DNA from: Methanobacterium sp. UBA410 | GTDB lineage: Archaea; Methanobacteriota; Methanobacteria; Methanobacteriales; Methanobacteriaceae | DNA: 36,737 nt | Direction of reading: 5' to 3' | NCBI GenBank assembly: GCA_002498385.1 | Contig: DAHH01000004.1 | Span: forward strand, 1-36,737 | Shown here: in pieces, positions 24,129-32,353 of the stretch | Numbering within the stretch: position 1 is the first letter of the stretch | Layout of the letters: each line of letters begins with the position of its first letter | Translations under genes and position numbers: made by a program | The notes under the pieces: model-generated | What the model saw: only the letters and a program-made list of their open reading frames with translations | Told to the model about the DNA's origin: nothing | Database searches by the model: none

Positions 24129-24155
24129 GGTTTCAAAACCTAAAATCCTTTTTTT
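24128..24155 (+). terminator. Hairpin and T-tract terminator of fbp
   Basis: AGGTTTCAAAACCT (inverted arms AGGTTT/AAACCT) begins at the stop codon and is followed by a seven-base T run at 24149-24155. Confidence 0.55.
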
Positions 24156-24248
24156 ATTTTACAAAACTTAGATCTTTTTGCAGTTTCGATTTCACAGTTT
24201 TTTACTGCAGTTTCAATTACAACTTTTTTATTTTTTTACAGATCTTTA

Positions 24249-24917
24249 TTAGATCTTTGACTCGAGTTCACAGAGCTTGGATGGTAAATCCAGAATTTTT
24301 TCTACCTTATCCATAACAGCGCTGTCACTTGTTGCAACAATTCCATCAACCTCATTTGATAATTTTACAAGTTCAAAATCTGTATTTCTTGAGGTAAATG
24401 CACACCCCTTAATTTCATAACCCCTGATTATTTTATTTGTGAGTTTTGCAAGCTCTCCGCTCCGGCTTACAGGGCTGTCATAGATGAATTTCACACAGTA
24501 AGGTTTATAAGGTTTTAAAATGGAAATGATATGGTTGAGGGCAGCTTCTGTCCATTTATTGATCCTGTACTTGCCAAAAACAGCATTAACATCCCTTAGA
24601 ACACCATCGTCGCATGCAACAATGGATCTTCTGTCTTTGTATATGCTTTCAACAGTTATGAGCACGTTGTAACCATCTACAAAAAGAGTTCTGCCACCTA
24701 CTTGGTGAATGTCAATGAGCTTTTCCCGTCTTTTAATGGATTCTTTTCTTGAAAAAACAGTCCTCACCAGATGGTTTCTTTGCATCATGTTAAGGAGGTA
24801 CCTGTTTGCAACAAAATTCACTGCAGACTTTTTCCTGTAACCCCTCTCAAGAAGAAACCTAAGGTCAAATGCGGCAGTTTTGATCTTGCTTTTGTATTCT
24901 GGGTCCTGAAGTTTCAT
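24249..24917 (-). CDS. DUF434/DUF5616 family protein, possible PIN-like nuclease
   Basis: A 222-residue archaeal conserved protein. Residues 1-60 match the helical DUF434 domain (AAFDLRFLLERGYRKKSAVNFVANRY). Residues about 70-215 match DUF5616, with LFVDGYNVLITVES, CDDGVLRDV and a late ATSDSAVMDKV. The acidic positions in FVDGYN, DDGVLRD and TSDSAV recall PIN/NYN-type metal-dependent RNases, but nuclease activity is inference. ATG 24917 is the only good start, though its SD is weak. Convergent with fbp. Confidence 0.8.
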   Translation of the reverse strand: MKLQDPEYKSKIKTAAFDLRFLLERGYRKKSAVNFVANRYLLNMMQRNHLVRTVFSRKESIKRREKLIDIHQVGGRTLFVDGYNVLITVESIYKDRRSIVACDDGVLRDVNAVFGKYRINKWTEAALNHIISILKPYKPYCVKFIYDSPVSRSGELAKLTNKIIRGYEIKGCAFTSRNTDFELVKLSNEVDGIVATSDSAVMDKVEKILDLPSKLCELESKI

Positions 24918-25115
24918 TTTTTTAAGTGTTACCAGTTATTTGTTAAGTTTTGAGTGGTAATTATTAAATAAAATTAAATTAAAACTTACTTAAGTGAATA
25001 ATGTATCGATCAAAATAATAAATGAAATAATAAATGAAGTAGTGGTTAAAATAAGTTTCATCGTGTTGTTTTCTGATTAATATTTTTTTATGATCCATTT
25101 ATCGTATTCATTGTA

Positions 25116-25146
25116 ATCCTGATGATTAACATCCCTGATGATTAAC
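25116..25146. repeat. Tandem duplication, about 15-16 bp x 2
   Basis: ATCCTGATGATTAAC at 25116-25130 is followed by ATCCCTGATGATTAAC at 25131-25146, just after the 3' end of the PhoU-like gene. Confidence 0.85.
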
Positions 25147-25166
25147 GAGATGATTGATGAGTGTAT

Positions 25167-25823
25167 TCAACCCCTTCTTTTGGCCACCATAATAAGCACC
25201 CTGTCCGAGGCGTTTTCTGCACGATCAACAATTTTTCCAAGTCTTCTCACGATACTTTTAAGTTCTATTAAGCTTAAAATATCAAATTCCTGGTTTCTGT
25301 AAGCTTCATAGATTTTTTTTATTAAACTCCTCTCTAATTTGTCGGAGTACTCTTCTTTCCTTTCTATTTCATGTGCCTTTTTTATTGCATCTCCAAGATC
25401 AACATCCAATGATTCAACACAATTTTTTAGGGCGTAAACTGTATCACATACAGATTCTGTGAGTTCTGAAAAGTCTTGCTTGAAATTTTCAGGGAACTGT
25501 ACTCTGCTGAGACATATTCCATAGGCAGCTTCTTCCGTCATATCTGCAACACGATCAACTTCTTCAGCCAGCACTATCCTGTCTTCGCGATCAAATGGTA
25601 AAAAAGCACCTTCGTAATACTCTATTTCCATGTGGCGGCGGATTTCATCGGCAGAGTGCTCAAGTTTTGATATCTCAGCCACCTTTTTGTTCAGGGTTTC
25701 AAAATCGTTTCTATAAAAACAATCCATAAGTTCCTTAAGTTTGTCAATGCACTCATAAACAGTTTCAACATGTTTTTTTGAGTTTTTTTCAACTTCGGAC
25801 TCTTTTTTAAACAGTTTTTTCAT
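25167..25823 (-). CDS. PhoU-like DUF47 family protein
   Basis: A 218-residue all-helical protein of the DUF47 (TIGR00153-type) family, usually an accessory of Pit phosphate or other ion transporters. Typical segments are EISKLEHSADEIRRHMEIEY, FLPFDREDRIVLAEEVDRVAD and LKSIVRRLGKIVDRAENASDRV; the repeated E(V)DxxAD pattern probably binds metal clusters. ATG 25823 follows a weak SD (AAAGGGAT). No pit gene is next to it here, so its transporter partner must lie elsewhere. Neighbouring genes match an order I recall from Methanothermobacter. Confidence 0.88.
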   Translation of the reverse strand: MKKLFKKESEVEKNSKKHVETVYECIDKLKELMDCFYRNDFETLNKKVAEISKLEHSADEIRRHMEIEYYEGAFLPFDREDRIVLAEEVDRVADMTEEAAYGICLSRVQFPENFKQDFSELTESVCDTVYALKNCVESLDVDLGDAIKKAHEIERKEEYSDKLERSLIKKIYEAYRNQEFDILSLIELKSIVRRLGKIVDRAENASDRVLIMVAKRRG

Positions 25824-25906
25824 TTTATCCCTTTTTTTAATTCTTTAAGATATAATGTAGGGATTAGAAAAATGTTTTATGGTTAGTCACTGTATTGATC
25901 TTGCGA

Positions 25907-26140
25907 TCATATAATTCCATGGATCAAGCGTATTGCATCCAGAAGTCCATGTGCATAGGCTATACAGCCAAATGCCGTCATAAGATCCTTTTTTTCAAGG
26001 TAGTATTCTGTGTCCTTGGCATAGTCCCTGGCCATGTCCACCACTTTTTTCTCTCCATCAGGAATTTTTATTGACTCCAGTTCTTTTATATTTTTTGAAA
26101 AAAGTTCAATGTCACTTACAATTCGTTTATCATCACTCAT
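25907..26140 (-). CDS. DUF357 family small archaeal protein
   Basis: A 77-residue helical protein with the DUF357 pattern: VVDMARDYAKDTEYYLEKKD and AFGCIAYAHGLLDAIRLIHG. The AYAHGLLDA end is the family hallmark and resembles a four-helix or HEPN-like bundle. Its function is unknown. ATG 26140 follows a weak AAAGTGAT SD. It lies between the AIP synthase and PhoU-like genes on the same strand, with gaps of about 80 bp on each side, so co-transcription is likely. Confidence 0.85.
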   Translation of the reverse strand: MSDDKRIVSDIELFSKNIKELESIKIPDGEKKVVDMARDYAKDTEYYLEKKDLMTAFGCIAYAHGLLDAIRLIHGII

Positions 26141-26220
26141 TTTATCACTTTATCCAGTTCAATCCAGGTTAACTTAAGAGGGAAAGATATATGAAGAAAA
26201 ATTATATCTCAAAAACTTAT

Positions 26221-26808
26221 TTAATTGTTTTTTAACTCTTTCCATGAATGATAAACTCTTTGTACAACTGTTAAGTATCCGAGTATCATTATAATTACAA
26301 CTGCAAGACCAAGGAAGTTTAAACCGAACACCTGGAAGCTTAGGAAGTAGTTTAAGAATGCTCCAGCCATCAATATGACAAGGCGTTCTGCACGTTCTGC
26401 AATTCCAACGCTGCACTTTATACCCTCTGATTCTGCTCTGGCTCTGACGTAGCTCACTGTTAATGAAGCGTGAAGAGCTAAAATACCGTACATCCAGTTT
26501 ACAAATCCTCCGTATATTATTCCAATGATAAGGAAGGCATCTGCAAATCGGTCGGAGGTTGAGTCCAGCACGCCTCCAAACTTCGTGGTTGAATGATGGC
26601 TCCTTGCAACTGCACCATCTACCATATCTACAAATCCTCCAAGAGCTATGAATATTCCTCCCAGAAGTGCATCACCCCTGGCAAACATGTAAGCTGCCAG
26701 TAAACTTACAAGAAGGCCTGTTATGGTTAAAATGTTGGGATTTACGTTGATCTTTTTTGCAATGGGGTCCAGGATTGTTTTGACTTGCGGTCGCAGTTTG
26801 TTAAGCAT
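26221..26808 (-). CDS. Archaetidylinositol-phosphate synthase (CDP-alcohol phosphatidyltransferase)
   Basis: A 195-residue membrane enzyme that joins CDP-archaeol and inositol 1-phosphate to give archaetidylinositol phosphate, an ether-lipid head-group step. The CDP-OH-P motif is present as VDGAVARSHHSTTKFGG and GVLDSTSDR, i.e. DG-x2-AR-x8-G-x3-D-x3-D. About six membrane segments surround it. N-terminus MLNKLRPQVKTILDPIAKKI is typical. ATG 26808 is the start. The gene is divergent from sua5, with only 47 bp between starts, so the two promoters must overlap. Confidence 0.88.
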   Translation of the reverse strand: MLNKLRPQVKTILDPIAKKINVNPNILTITGLLVSLLAAYMFARGDALLGGIFIALGGFVDMVDGAVARSHHSTTKFGGVLDSTSDRFADAFLIIGIIYGGFVNWMYGILALHASLTVSYVRARAESEGIKCSVGIAERAERLVILMAGAFLNYFLSFQVFGLNFLGLAVVIIMILGYLTVVQRVYHSWKELKNN

Positions 26809-26855
26809 AACCCTAATTTAGGTTTCACACTCATATATAGTTTGGACACCAAAGG

Positions 26856-27506
26856 ATGGTTAAGATGAGGACTGTATCAAAGATGAAGATAGTAAAAATA
26901 AATTCAAAGGATCCTGAAATTGAGAAAATAGAATATGCAAGAGAAATTTTAAAGGATGGAGGCCTAGTTGTTTATCCAACTGACACTATTTACGGAATTG
27001 GAGCTGACATATCCAATGAAAAAGCTGTAAAAAAGGTTTATAAAGCAAAAAGAAGGTCTCAAACCAAACCAGTGTCTGTCTGTTTATCCAAAATTGAAGA
27101 GATAGGGCAGGTGGCCCATGTTGATGATAGTACTGAAAAGTTCATTCGCAAAATCTTACCAGGTCCGTTTACAATAATTTTAAAGAAAAAAAAGGAGATA
27201 TCACCCCTTTTGACTGGGGGTAAAAGTAAAATAGGTGTTAGAATTCCGCAGAGCAGAGTTTGCATGGAACTTTCGAGAAATCTTCCTATAACAACCACAA
27301 GTGCCAATATATCTGGCATGAATGTTTTAGAGTCTTCAAATGACGTTGTGAAACAGCTTGGGAATAGTGTTGATCTCATGATCGATGCCGGAATCTGTAA
27401 ACATGGGGCTCCATCCACCGTGGTTGACATGACCACTTTTCCACCGAGGGTTCTCAGGAAAGGTTCAGGTTTTGAAAGGGTTATAAAACTGTTAAAAGAG
27501 GAATAA
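26856..27506 (+). CDS. sua5: Threonylcarbamoyl-AMP synthase (Sua5/YrdC)
   Basis: A protein of up to 216 residues that makes threonylcarbamoyl-AMP for t6A in ANN-decoding tRNAs. It has the YrdC-type substrate pocket: GGLVVYPTDTIYGIGAD, KAKRRSQTKPVSVCL, LPGPFTIILKKK, GVRIPQS, TTTSANISG and GAPSTVVD. It lacks the C-terminal Sua5 domain, as expected for the short form. In-frame ATGs at 26856, 26865 and 26883 are possible; the last (MKIVKINSKDP) gives the most family-like N-terminus but has a distant SD. The intergenic region that follows is rich in tandem repeats. Confidence 0.92.
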   Translation: MVKMRTVSKMKIVKINSKDPEIEKIEYAREILKDGGLVVYPTDTIYGIGADISNEKAVKKVYKAKRRSQTKPVSVCLSKIEEIGQVAHVDDSTEKFIRKILPGPFTIILKKKKEISPLLTGGKSKIGVRIPQSRVCMELSRNLPITTTSANISGMNVLESSNDVVKQLGNSVDLMIDAGICKHGAPSTVVDMTTFPPRVLRKGSGFERVIKLLKEE

Positions 27507-27786
27507 GATTGTATAAGGTGGGATTGGGTTGTATAAAGTAGGATGGGATTGCATAAATTAAAATGCAGTTACATAACGGATAATTTTCATAGTAATGGAT
27601 TTAACTTGGATTTAAAAGATTTTAGAATAAAATGAGCCTGGTAAAGTAAAAAAAATTTTTTTTAAATAGAAAAAGATTGGAAAGGATTAAAATTTAGGAA
27701 TATGGTATTCTAACAGAAGATATAACCCTAAATGGCATAAAAAATTGAAAAATAAAATTTAAAGGTTATAAATACTTTAAAAAAAT

Positions 27787-27832
27787 ATTAAATTTCAAAT
27801 TAAATTTCAAATTAAGTTTCAAATTAAGTTTC
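27787..27832. repeat. 12-bp tandem array, about four copies
   Basis: Units AAATTAAATTTC or AAATTAAGTTTC at 27797-27808, 27809-27820 and 27821-27832, with a partial first copy from 27787. Confidence 0.95.
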
Positions 27833-28017
27833 AATAAAGGATTTTATAGTAAAAGATTAAATGAAATTGTCAAATGATCTTTTTTTAAATAAATCTTTTT
27901 AAAATCTTTTTAAAATGAAAAAAATGAAGCTTTAAAACTTTTTGATATATTTTGATGCTGTAACTCTAATTATTTTTGAATTTAAAAGTTATATTACTCT
28001 TTTGTAAATCTTAAATG

Positions 28018-28046
28018 ATCATAACACAAAATATCATAACACAAAA
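28018..28046. repeat. Tandem duplication, 15-bp period
   Basis: ATCATAACACAAAAT at 28018-28032 is followed by ATCATAACACAAAA at 28033-28046. Confidence 0.95.
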
Positions 28047-28054
28047 AAAATGTT

Positions 28055-28090
28055 AGAAAGCTCCCAAATAAAAGAAAGCTCCCAAATAAA
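28055..28090. repeat. Perfect tandem duplication, 18 bp x 2
   Basis: AGAAAGCTCCCAAATAAA occurs at 28055-28072 and 28073-28090. Confidence 0.95.
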
Positions 28091-28223
28091 TAGATAAAAC
28101 CAAAAAATAGATAAAAATCTATGGGAAAAATTATTTTTGATTTTTTTTAAGATCCTTAAATTTTTAAAATCCTTAAAATAAATTTAGGTGGCTTAATTTT
28201 AGGAGAATTCATGTTGAAGGGGC

Positions 28224-29657
28224 TTAGGGTATCTGACTTTCAATGTTCTGGTACCAGCCTTCTCCTGTTTTACCCTCAAATTTGGGCTTTATAAAGCTTC
28301 TCCATATTGTTTCTAGCATTACCTTGAACATGTACTTGTGTTTCCAGAGGTACCTTGGTCGGGTGTAAAATTTAAGGTAAGCCTCGGTTAACTTTTTCTC
28401 AACAAGTTTTCTATCCAATCCAATGTTTTCATATTTTATAACAGATTTTAAAACCGTGTATTTGTCCCAGTCTTCAGTGCTCAGAAGTTTTTTCTTTTTT
28501 AACTCGTAGTAAATAGGTGTTCCTGGAAATGGGGTGAGTATTGAAAACTGGCTGTAATCAGCATCCAGTTTTATTGAAAAATCTATGGTCTGGTCTATTT
28601 CATCTGCTGTTTCTCCGGGGAATCCAAGGATGAATGAGGTTAAAACACCGATACTTATATCTTTTGCAGCTTTAACTGCATCTTCGGCCTGTTTTAAGGT
28701 TATTCCTTTTTTCATAAGGTTTAGAACCCTCTGAGAGCCTGATTCAACACCGTAGTAAAGGGTGTTCAATCCGGAACTTTTCAGATTTTTTAACAGGTCC
28801 CTGTTTACCATGTCAACCCGTGAAGATGCCACGTAACGTACGTCAAGTTCTCTAGCCTTCATTTCATCTGCTATTGCGTTGGCACGCCTTTTGTTTAACA
28901 TGAATGTATCGTCGATGAATGCCAGATCCTTGATCTTGTATTTGTCTATGAGCTCTTCAATTTCATCCACAACATTTTCCGGACTCCTTGACCTGAATTT
29001 TTTGCCCATTATCATGGATGAAGAACAGTAACCACAGGAGTAAACACATCCCCTGCTTGTTATCATGTCGCTTTGCCCATTTTTTGTGGCTTCATACTTC
29101 TTGAAGGGAACGAGGTGCCTTGCAGGAAATGGAATTGAATCAAGATCCTTGATCAGAGGTCTGGGTTGAGTTAATTTAATCTTGCCGCTGTTGCAGTCCC
29201 TGTAAGATATTCCCTTAACTTCCGATAGTTTGTCCATACCGTGCTTCAGGAAGGTTTCTGCCAGATCCGCTATTGTGGCTTCTCCTTCCCCAACAACAAC
29301 AGCATCAAGGCCTTTTACATTTTTAAGGGTTTCAATAGGTCTGAAAGTTGTGTGGGGTCCTCCTATTATGTTCAAAACATTTGGAAGGGCTTTTTTGATA
29401 CTTTCACTGTACTTCAATGCTTTTTTTATGTTAGATGTGCTTGCTGTAAGTCCCACAACTGAAGGATTGATCTTTGAAACCAGTTTCGTGATCCTCTCGG
29501 CACCCATTTGGGTTGCATCATCGTCTAATATTTTAACCGACATTCCTGCTTTTTCAATGGCTGCAGCCAGGTACATGAGATTTAACGGAGGAACCTGGAA
29601 CCCTAAACCGTTTTTAACTGCATTTTCATCATAGGGATTTATCAATACCACATCCAT
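28224..29657 (-). CDS. B12-binding-domain radical SAM protein (class B type)
   Basis: A 477-residue enzyme. The N-terminal part (about 1-145) is a cobalamin-binding-type Rossmann domain: PPLNLMYLAAAIEKAG, VVGLTASTSNI, GGPHTTFRP and AVVVGEGEATI. The radical SAM cluster is CVYSCGYC (Cys 204, 208, 211 from this start), then FIDDTFMLN and YGVESGSQRVL. Such enzymes often methylate inert carbons or alter lipids or cofactors; this substrate is unknown. I use ATG 29657, ten bases after GGAGA; an in-frame GTG at 29666 is too close to that SD. It lies about 110 bp after the SPASM gene on the same strand and may belong to the TetR-controlled unit. Confidence 0.85.
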   Translation of the reverse strand: MDVVLINPYDENAVKNGLGFQVPPLNLMYLAAAIEKAGMSVKILDDDATQMGAERITKLVSKINPSVVGLTASTSNIKKALKYSESIKKALPNVLNIIGGPHTTFRPIETLKNVKGLDAVVVGEGEATIADLAETFLKHGMDKLSEVKGISYRDCNSGKIKLTQPRPLIKDLDSIPFPARHLVPFKKYEATKNGQSDMITSRGCVYSCGYCSSSMIMGKKFRSRSPENVVDEIEELIDKYKIKDLAFIDDTFMLNKRRANAIADEMKARELDVRYVASSRVDMVNRDLLKNLKSSGLNTLYYGVESGSQRVLNLMKKGITLKQAEDAVKAAKDISIGVLTSFILGFPGETADEIDQTIDFSIKLDADYSQFSILTPFPGTPIYYELKKKKLLSTEDWDKYTVLKSVIKYENIGLDRKLVEKKLTEAYLKFYTRPRYLWKHKYMFKVMLETIWRSFIKPKFEGKTGEGWYQNIESQIP

Positions 29658-29766
29658 AAGTTTCACTCTCCTGAGTTTCTACAGATATTTTACTAATAAA
29701 CTTTTTTTCTTAATTCAAGTTTATCAGGCACGTTTTTTTAATTTAGAATTAATTTTTAATTTAGAA

Positions 29767-31290
29767 TCATTTTGCTGTGGATTTTTGGGGTTCTGCAGAG
29801 AAGATCTTGTTCCACTCCTCTTCGTTGTTTATGCAGCCGGGATCCGGTGCAAGGATATCATGGAAGTAGTTGTAGGCTCTGGCTCTGCAACCTCCACAAA
29901 CATCTCTGGATTCACATTTTCCGCAGTGTTCGCTGAGTATTTCCTTGTTTCGAAGTTTAGCCAGAAGTTCATTGTTTTTCCACAGGTCATCAAAATCATC
30001 TTCAAGCAGGTTGCCAACCTTCACTTCATCTTCATGGGGAAAGAAGACGCAGGGGTAAATGTCCCCGTTTGGTTCAATGCTCAGATAAAATCTTCCTGCT
30101 CCACATCCACCTATGAAGTCTGCAAGCTGCATAACTGCAGGATTGCTGTACTCTGGATTGTAAAAATGTGTTGGAATCATTGCATGATCCTTTGAAACCA
30201 TTGATTCTGCAACTCTTGCGTACTGTGGTGCCGTTGATAAAATCTGCATATCATCGCTATTGTCATTGTAAGCATCTTTAAGGAGTTTGTAACGTTTTTC
30301 TGGGGAGATATCCAGGTTTTTAATTTCGTTCCCCTTACCCGTTGGTATGAAGTTGTAAAGCATGAACCAGTCAACACCTAAACCTTTAACGAAATCAGCC
30401 ATGTCATGTATTTCATTGTAATTGTGTTCTGTAACTGTTGTTGCAACTTCAACAAACATGTCCTCTTTTACACAATTTTCAACAGCTTTAACAGCTTTAC
30501 TCCATGCACCGTCAACTCCTCTAAATTTGTCGTGTGTTTTAGGGTTTAAACCATCTATACTTATTTGAACAAAGTTTAAACCGGCTTCTGCAAATTTTTT
30601 ACAGGTTTTGGGGTTTGAAAGTGCGTAACCGTTTGTTGCAATGGCAGGGAACATTCCAAGTTCTTTGCAGCGTTCTATGAATTTCAGGATGTTTGGATGT
30701 ACAGTTGGTTCACCTCCTGAAAATGCAACGGATGTTACACCGGATTTTGCCAGGATGTCAAGTCCTCCCAGGATCTCCTCGGAACTCAGCTCATCTACAT
30801 CCTTTTTACCAGCATTTTCATAGCAGTGAACACATTTCAGGTTGCAAGCATGGGTTATGTTCCAGACTATTTGAAACGGTGCTCCAGGAATAAAGGGTTT
30901 TTTAACACCAAACTGGGCTATGCCTTTTAGCACACTCGTGAGTCCCTTGGCCCAGTAATCGTCCTGCATCTGATTTTTAAGTTCATCTTCAGAAACTCCG
31001 AAACTTTCTGATCCCTTTTTAATAACGAAACCTATAAACCGTGACATTAAACGACATTTAAGGCAAGATTCCTTCTCTAAATTGTTTCCTTTGTCTAAAT
31101 AAATCTTTAAACCCTGTTCGAGTCGATTTTTTTTATCTTTTTCACAGTAGTTTAAGGCTTTTTGAAGCAAAAGTTTCGACATTGGATTATCAACTATACT
31201 TTCAAAGGTCTGAATCATGTTTCCAAGATCTGGCTGAGCACTGTTTTTTGAACAGCATTCAGCGGCTTTTAATCCATCATCCATCATCAT
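29767..31290 (-). CDS. Radical SAM/SPASM domain protein
   Basis: A 507-residue enzyme. An N-terminal helical region (1-135) with a CLKC pair (76-79) precedes the radical SAM core with CNLKCVHC (Cys 149, 153, 156), SGGEPTVHP and ATNGYAL. The C-terminal SPASM part has GGCGAGRFYLSIEPNGDIYPC and CGKCESRDVCGGCRARAY, followed by a final Cys, for two auxiliary [4Fe-4S] clusters. The family includes peptide maturases and the heme enzymes AhbC/AhbD; the substrate here is unknown and no precursor peptide is visible. The start ATG overlaps the TetR gene stop (ATGA), so the two are translationally coupled. Confidence 0.88.
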   Translation of the reverse strand: MMMDDGLKAAECCSKNSAQPDLGNMIQTFESIVDNPMSKLLLQKALNYCEKDKKNRLEQGLKIYLDKGNNLEKESCLKCRLMSRFIGFVIKKGSESFGVSEDELKNQMQDDYWAKGLTSVLKGIAQFGVKKPFIPGAPFQIVWNITHACNLKCVHCYENAGKKDVDELSSEEILGGLDILAKSGVTSVAFSGGEPTVHPNILKFIERCKELGMFPAIATNGYALSNPKTCKKFAEAGLNFVQISIDGLNPKTHDKFRGVDGAWSKAVKAVENCVKEDMFVEVATTVTEHNYNEIHDMADFVKGLGVDWFMLYNFIPTGKGNEIKNLDISPEKRYKLLKDAYNDNSDDMQILSTAPQYARVAESMVSKDHAMIPTHFYNPEYSNPAVMQLADFIGGCGAGRFYLSIEPNGDIYPCVFFPHEDEVKVGNLLEDDFDDLWKNNELLAKLRNKEILSEHCGKCESRDVCGGCRARAYNYFHDILAPDPGCINNEEEWNKIFSAEPQKSTAK

Positions 31291-31940
31291 ACCCCCTTAA
31301 ATTTACTTCTTTTCAGAAATTCCTCCTTACTTAAAAAATTTTCACTTTGTCTTGGTTTCTCTAAATTTTGGGTCCCCCTTAGGAAAATATCAACAAAATC
31401 TTTGAATTTCATTTCAGGGTCATCTAAAACGCTTTCATTGCATATTTTTTTGGAAAAAGTGCTGTAAAATATATAGCTTAAGTAATTGAAGGCTGCAATA
31501 TCGGGGTCAACGTTCCGTATGGTCTTTTTTTCGATCTGTTCTTTGAAATATTCGCTGAGATGTTTGAGGATTTTTTTCAGGAATGAAGCAAGGTTGTGTG
31601 CAATTTCTGGTCTTTTACGTCCTTCTGCAATCAACATAATTATGAAATCCATTCTTTCATCTAAAAATTTCATAATGTTCATTCCAAGGGTTAAAAGACA
31701 TTCCTGAACCTGGGTGCTTTTTTCCATTAAAAGAATTGAATCAAGGGTTTGGATGCTTTTTCTTTGATTCTGTTCTATCACAGTTTTTAGGATATTTTCT
31801 TTGGAACGAAATTTACGAAAGAGAGTTACTTCATTTACATTGGCTTCTTTGGCTATTTTCCTGGTTGTAGCTCCTTCATATCCTTTCTTTGAAAATACGT
31901 CCATAGCGGCATCCAAAATTCGGTTACTGATATCATCCAC
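31287..31940 (-). CDS. TetR/AcrR-family transcriptional regulator
   Basis: A 217-residue repressor. Residues 5-50 are the TetR helix-turn-helix (ILDAAMDVFSKKGYEGATTR, KIAKEANVNEVTLFRKFRSK); the rest is a helical ligand-binding and dimer domain. GTG 31940 is the start, behind GAGGTGA. A double palindrome at 31985-32005, between its TATA-like element and start, suggests autoregulation. It overlaps the SPASM gene by four bases, so it most likely controls the radical SAM enzymes in response to a small molecule. The C-terminal 30 residues are basic and not part of the family core. Confidence 0.92.
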   Translation of the reverse strand: MDDISNRILDAAMDVFSKKGYEGATTRKIAKEANVNEVTLFRKFRSKENILKTVIEQNQRKSIQTLDSILLMEKSTQVQECLLTLGMNIMKFLDERMDFIIMLIAEGRKRPEIAHNLASFLKKILKHLSEYFKEQIEKKTIRNVDPDIAAFNYLSYIFYSTFSKKICNESVLDDPEMKFKDFVDIFLRGTQNLEKPRQSENFLSKEEFLKRSKFKGV

Positions 31941-31984
31941 GTTTTCACCTCGATTGTCATTTTTTTGCTATCGATGTTTGCTAT

Positions 31985-32005
31985 GTATGTAAGTACATAC
32001 TTACA
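31985..32005. promoter_or_regulatory. Double palindrome, probable TetR operator
   Basis: Two overlapping perfect dyads occur: GTATGTA-AG-TACATAC (31985-32000) and TGTAAGTA-CA-TACTTACA (31988-32005). On the minus strand they follow directly a TTTAAATAC TATA-like element (about 32008-32016), so they cover the expected transcription start of the TetR gene. Size and position suit a TetR dimer or pair of dimers. Confidence 0.75.
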
Positions 32006-32353
32006 GTATTTAAATTTTTTGATTTTTTAAGATTTTGATAGAACTAATAGAATTAATAATATAAATTCAAGGAAAATTAGTACAAATTGGGCTCACATTA
32101 AACTTACATTAAAAATTAGACCACCCTAAAAAAAGACCACCCCCCCTAAAAAATATCTTAAAAAATTAAACTTATCTAAAAAATCTGCATCATGGAAACT
32201 ACTTACAAAATTATTTTTACTATGAAACTAAAAACTAATATAAAAACTGCATAAAAAATAGGGATCTAAATAGGGTTTTAAGGTAAATATGAAGCTGTAT
32301 TAAGGATTTAAGGCACATTAAAAGTAATTTAGTTCTACAGAAGAGGTATTAAA
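32006..32353. other. A/T-rich divergent intergenic before radB
   Basis: Between the TetR promoter and radB the DNA is A/T-rich. It has one imperfect repeat of GACCACCCTAAAAAA type at about 32118-32152. A clear radB TATA box was not identified. Confidence 0.4.

Larger units (their letters stand above)
27507..28223. other. Very A/T-rich convergent intergenic full of tandem micro-repeats
   Basis: This 717-bp gap lies between two convergent 3' ends. It has at least five tandem-duplication clusters (about 27507-27560, 27787-27832, 27890-27915, 28018-28046 and 28055-28090) and many T runs on both strands. No ORF, promoter or RNA is recognised. Confidence 0.6.

Noticed and set aside
27787..27832. 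Short repeat array considered as CRISPR
   Set aside because: Units are 12 bp, directly abutting with no spacers, and no cas genes are present; it is a simple tandem repeat.
29767..31290. SPASM radical SAM gene as tetraether-lipid synthase (Tes)
   Set aside because: Length is similar, but the N-terminal rubredoxin-like CPEC region I recall for MJ0619-type Tes is absent and a SPASM tail is present.
28224..31940. Possible RiPP precursor peptide next to the SPASM enzyme
   Set aside because: The gaps on either side (29658-29766 and the 4-bp overlap with TetR) leave no room for a plausible precursor ORF with an SD.
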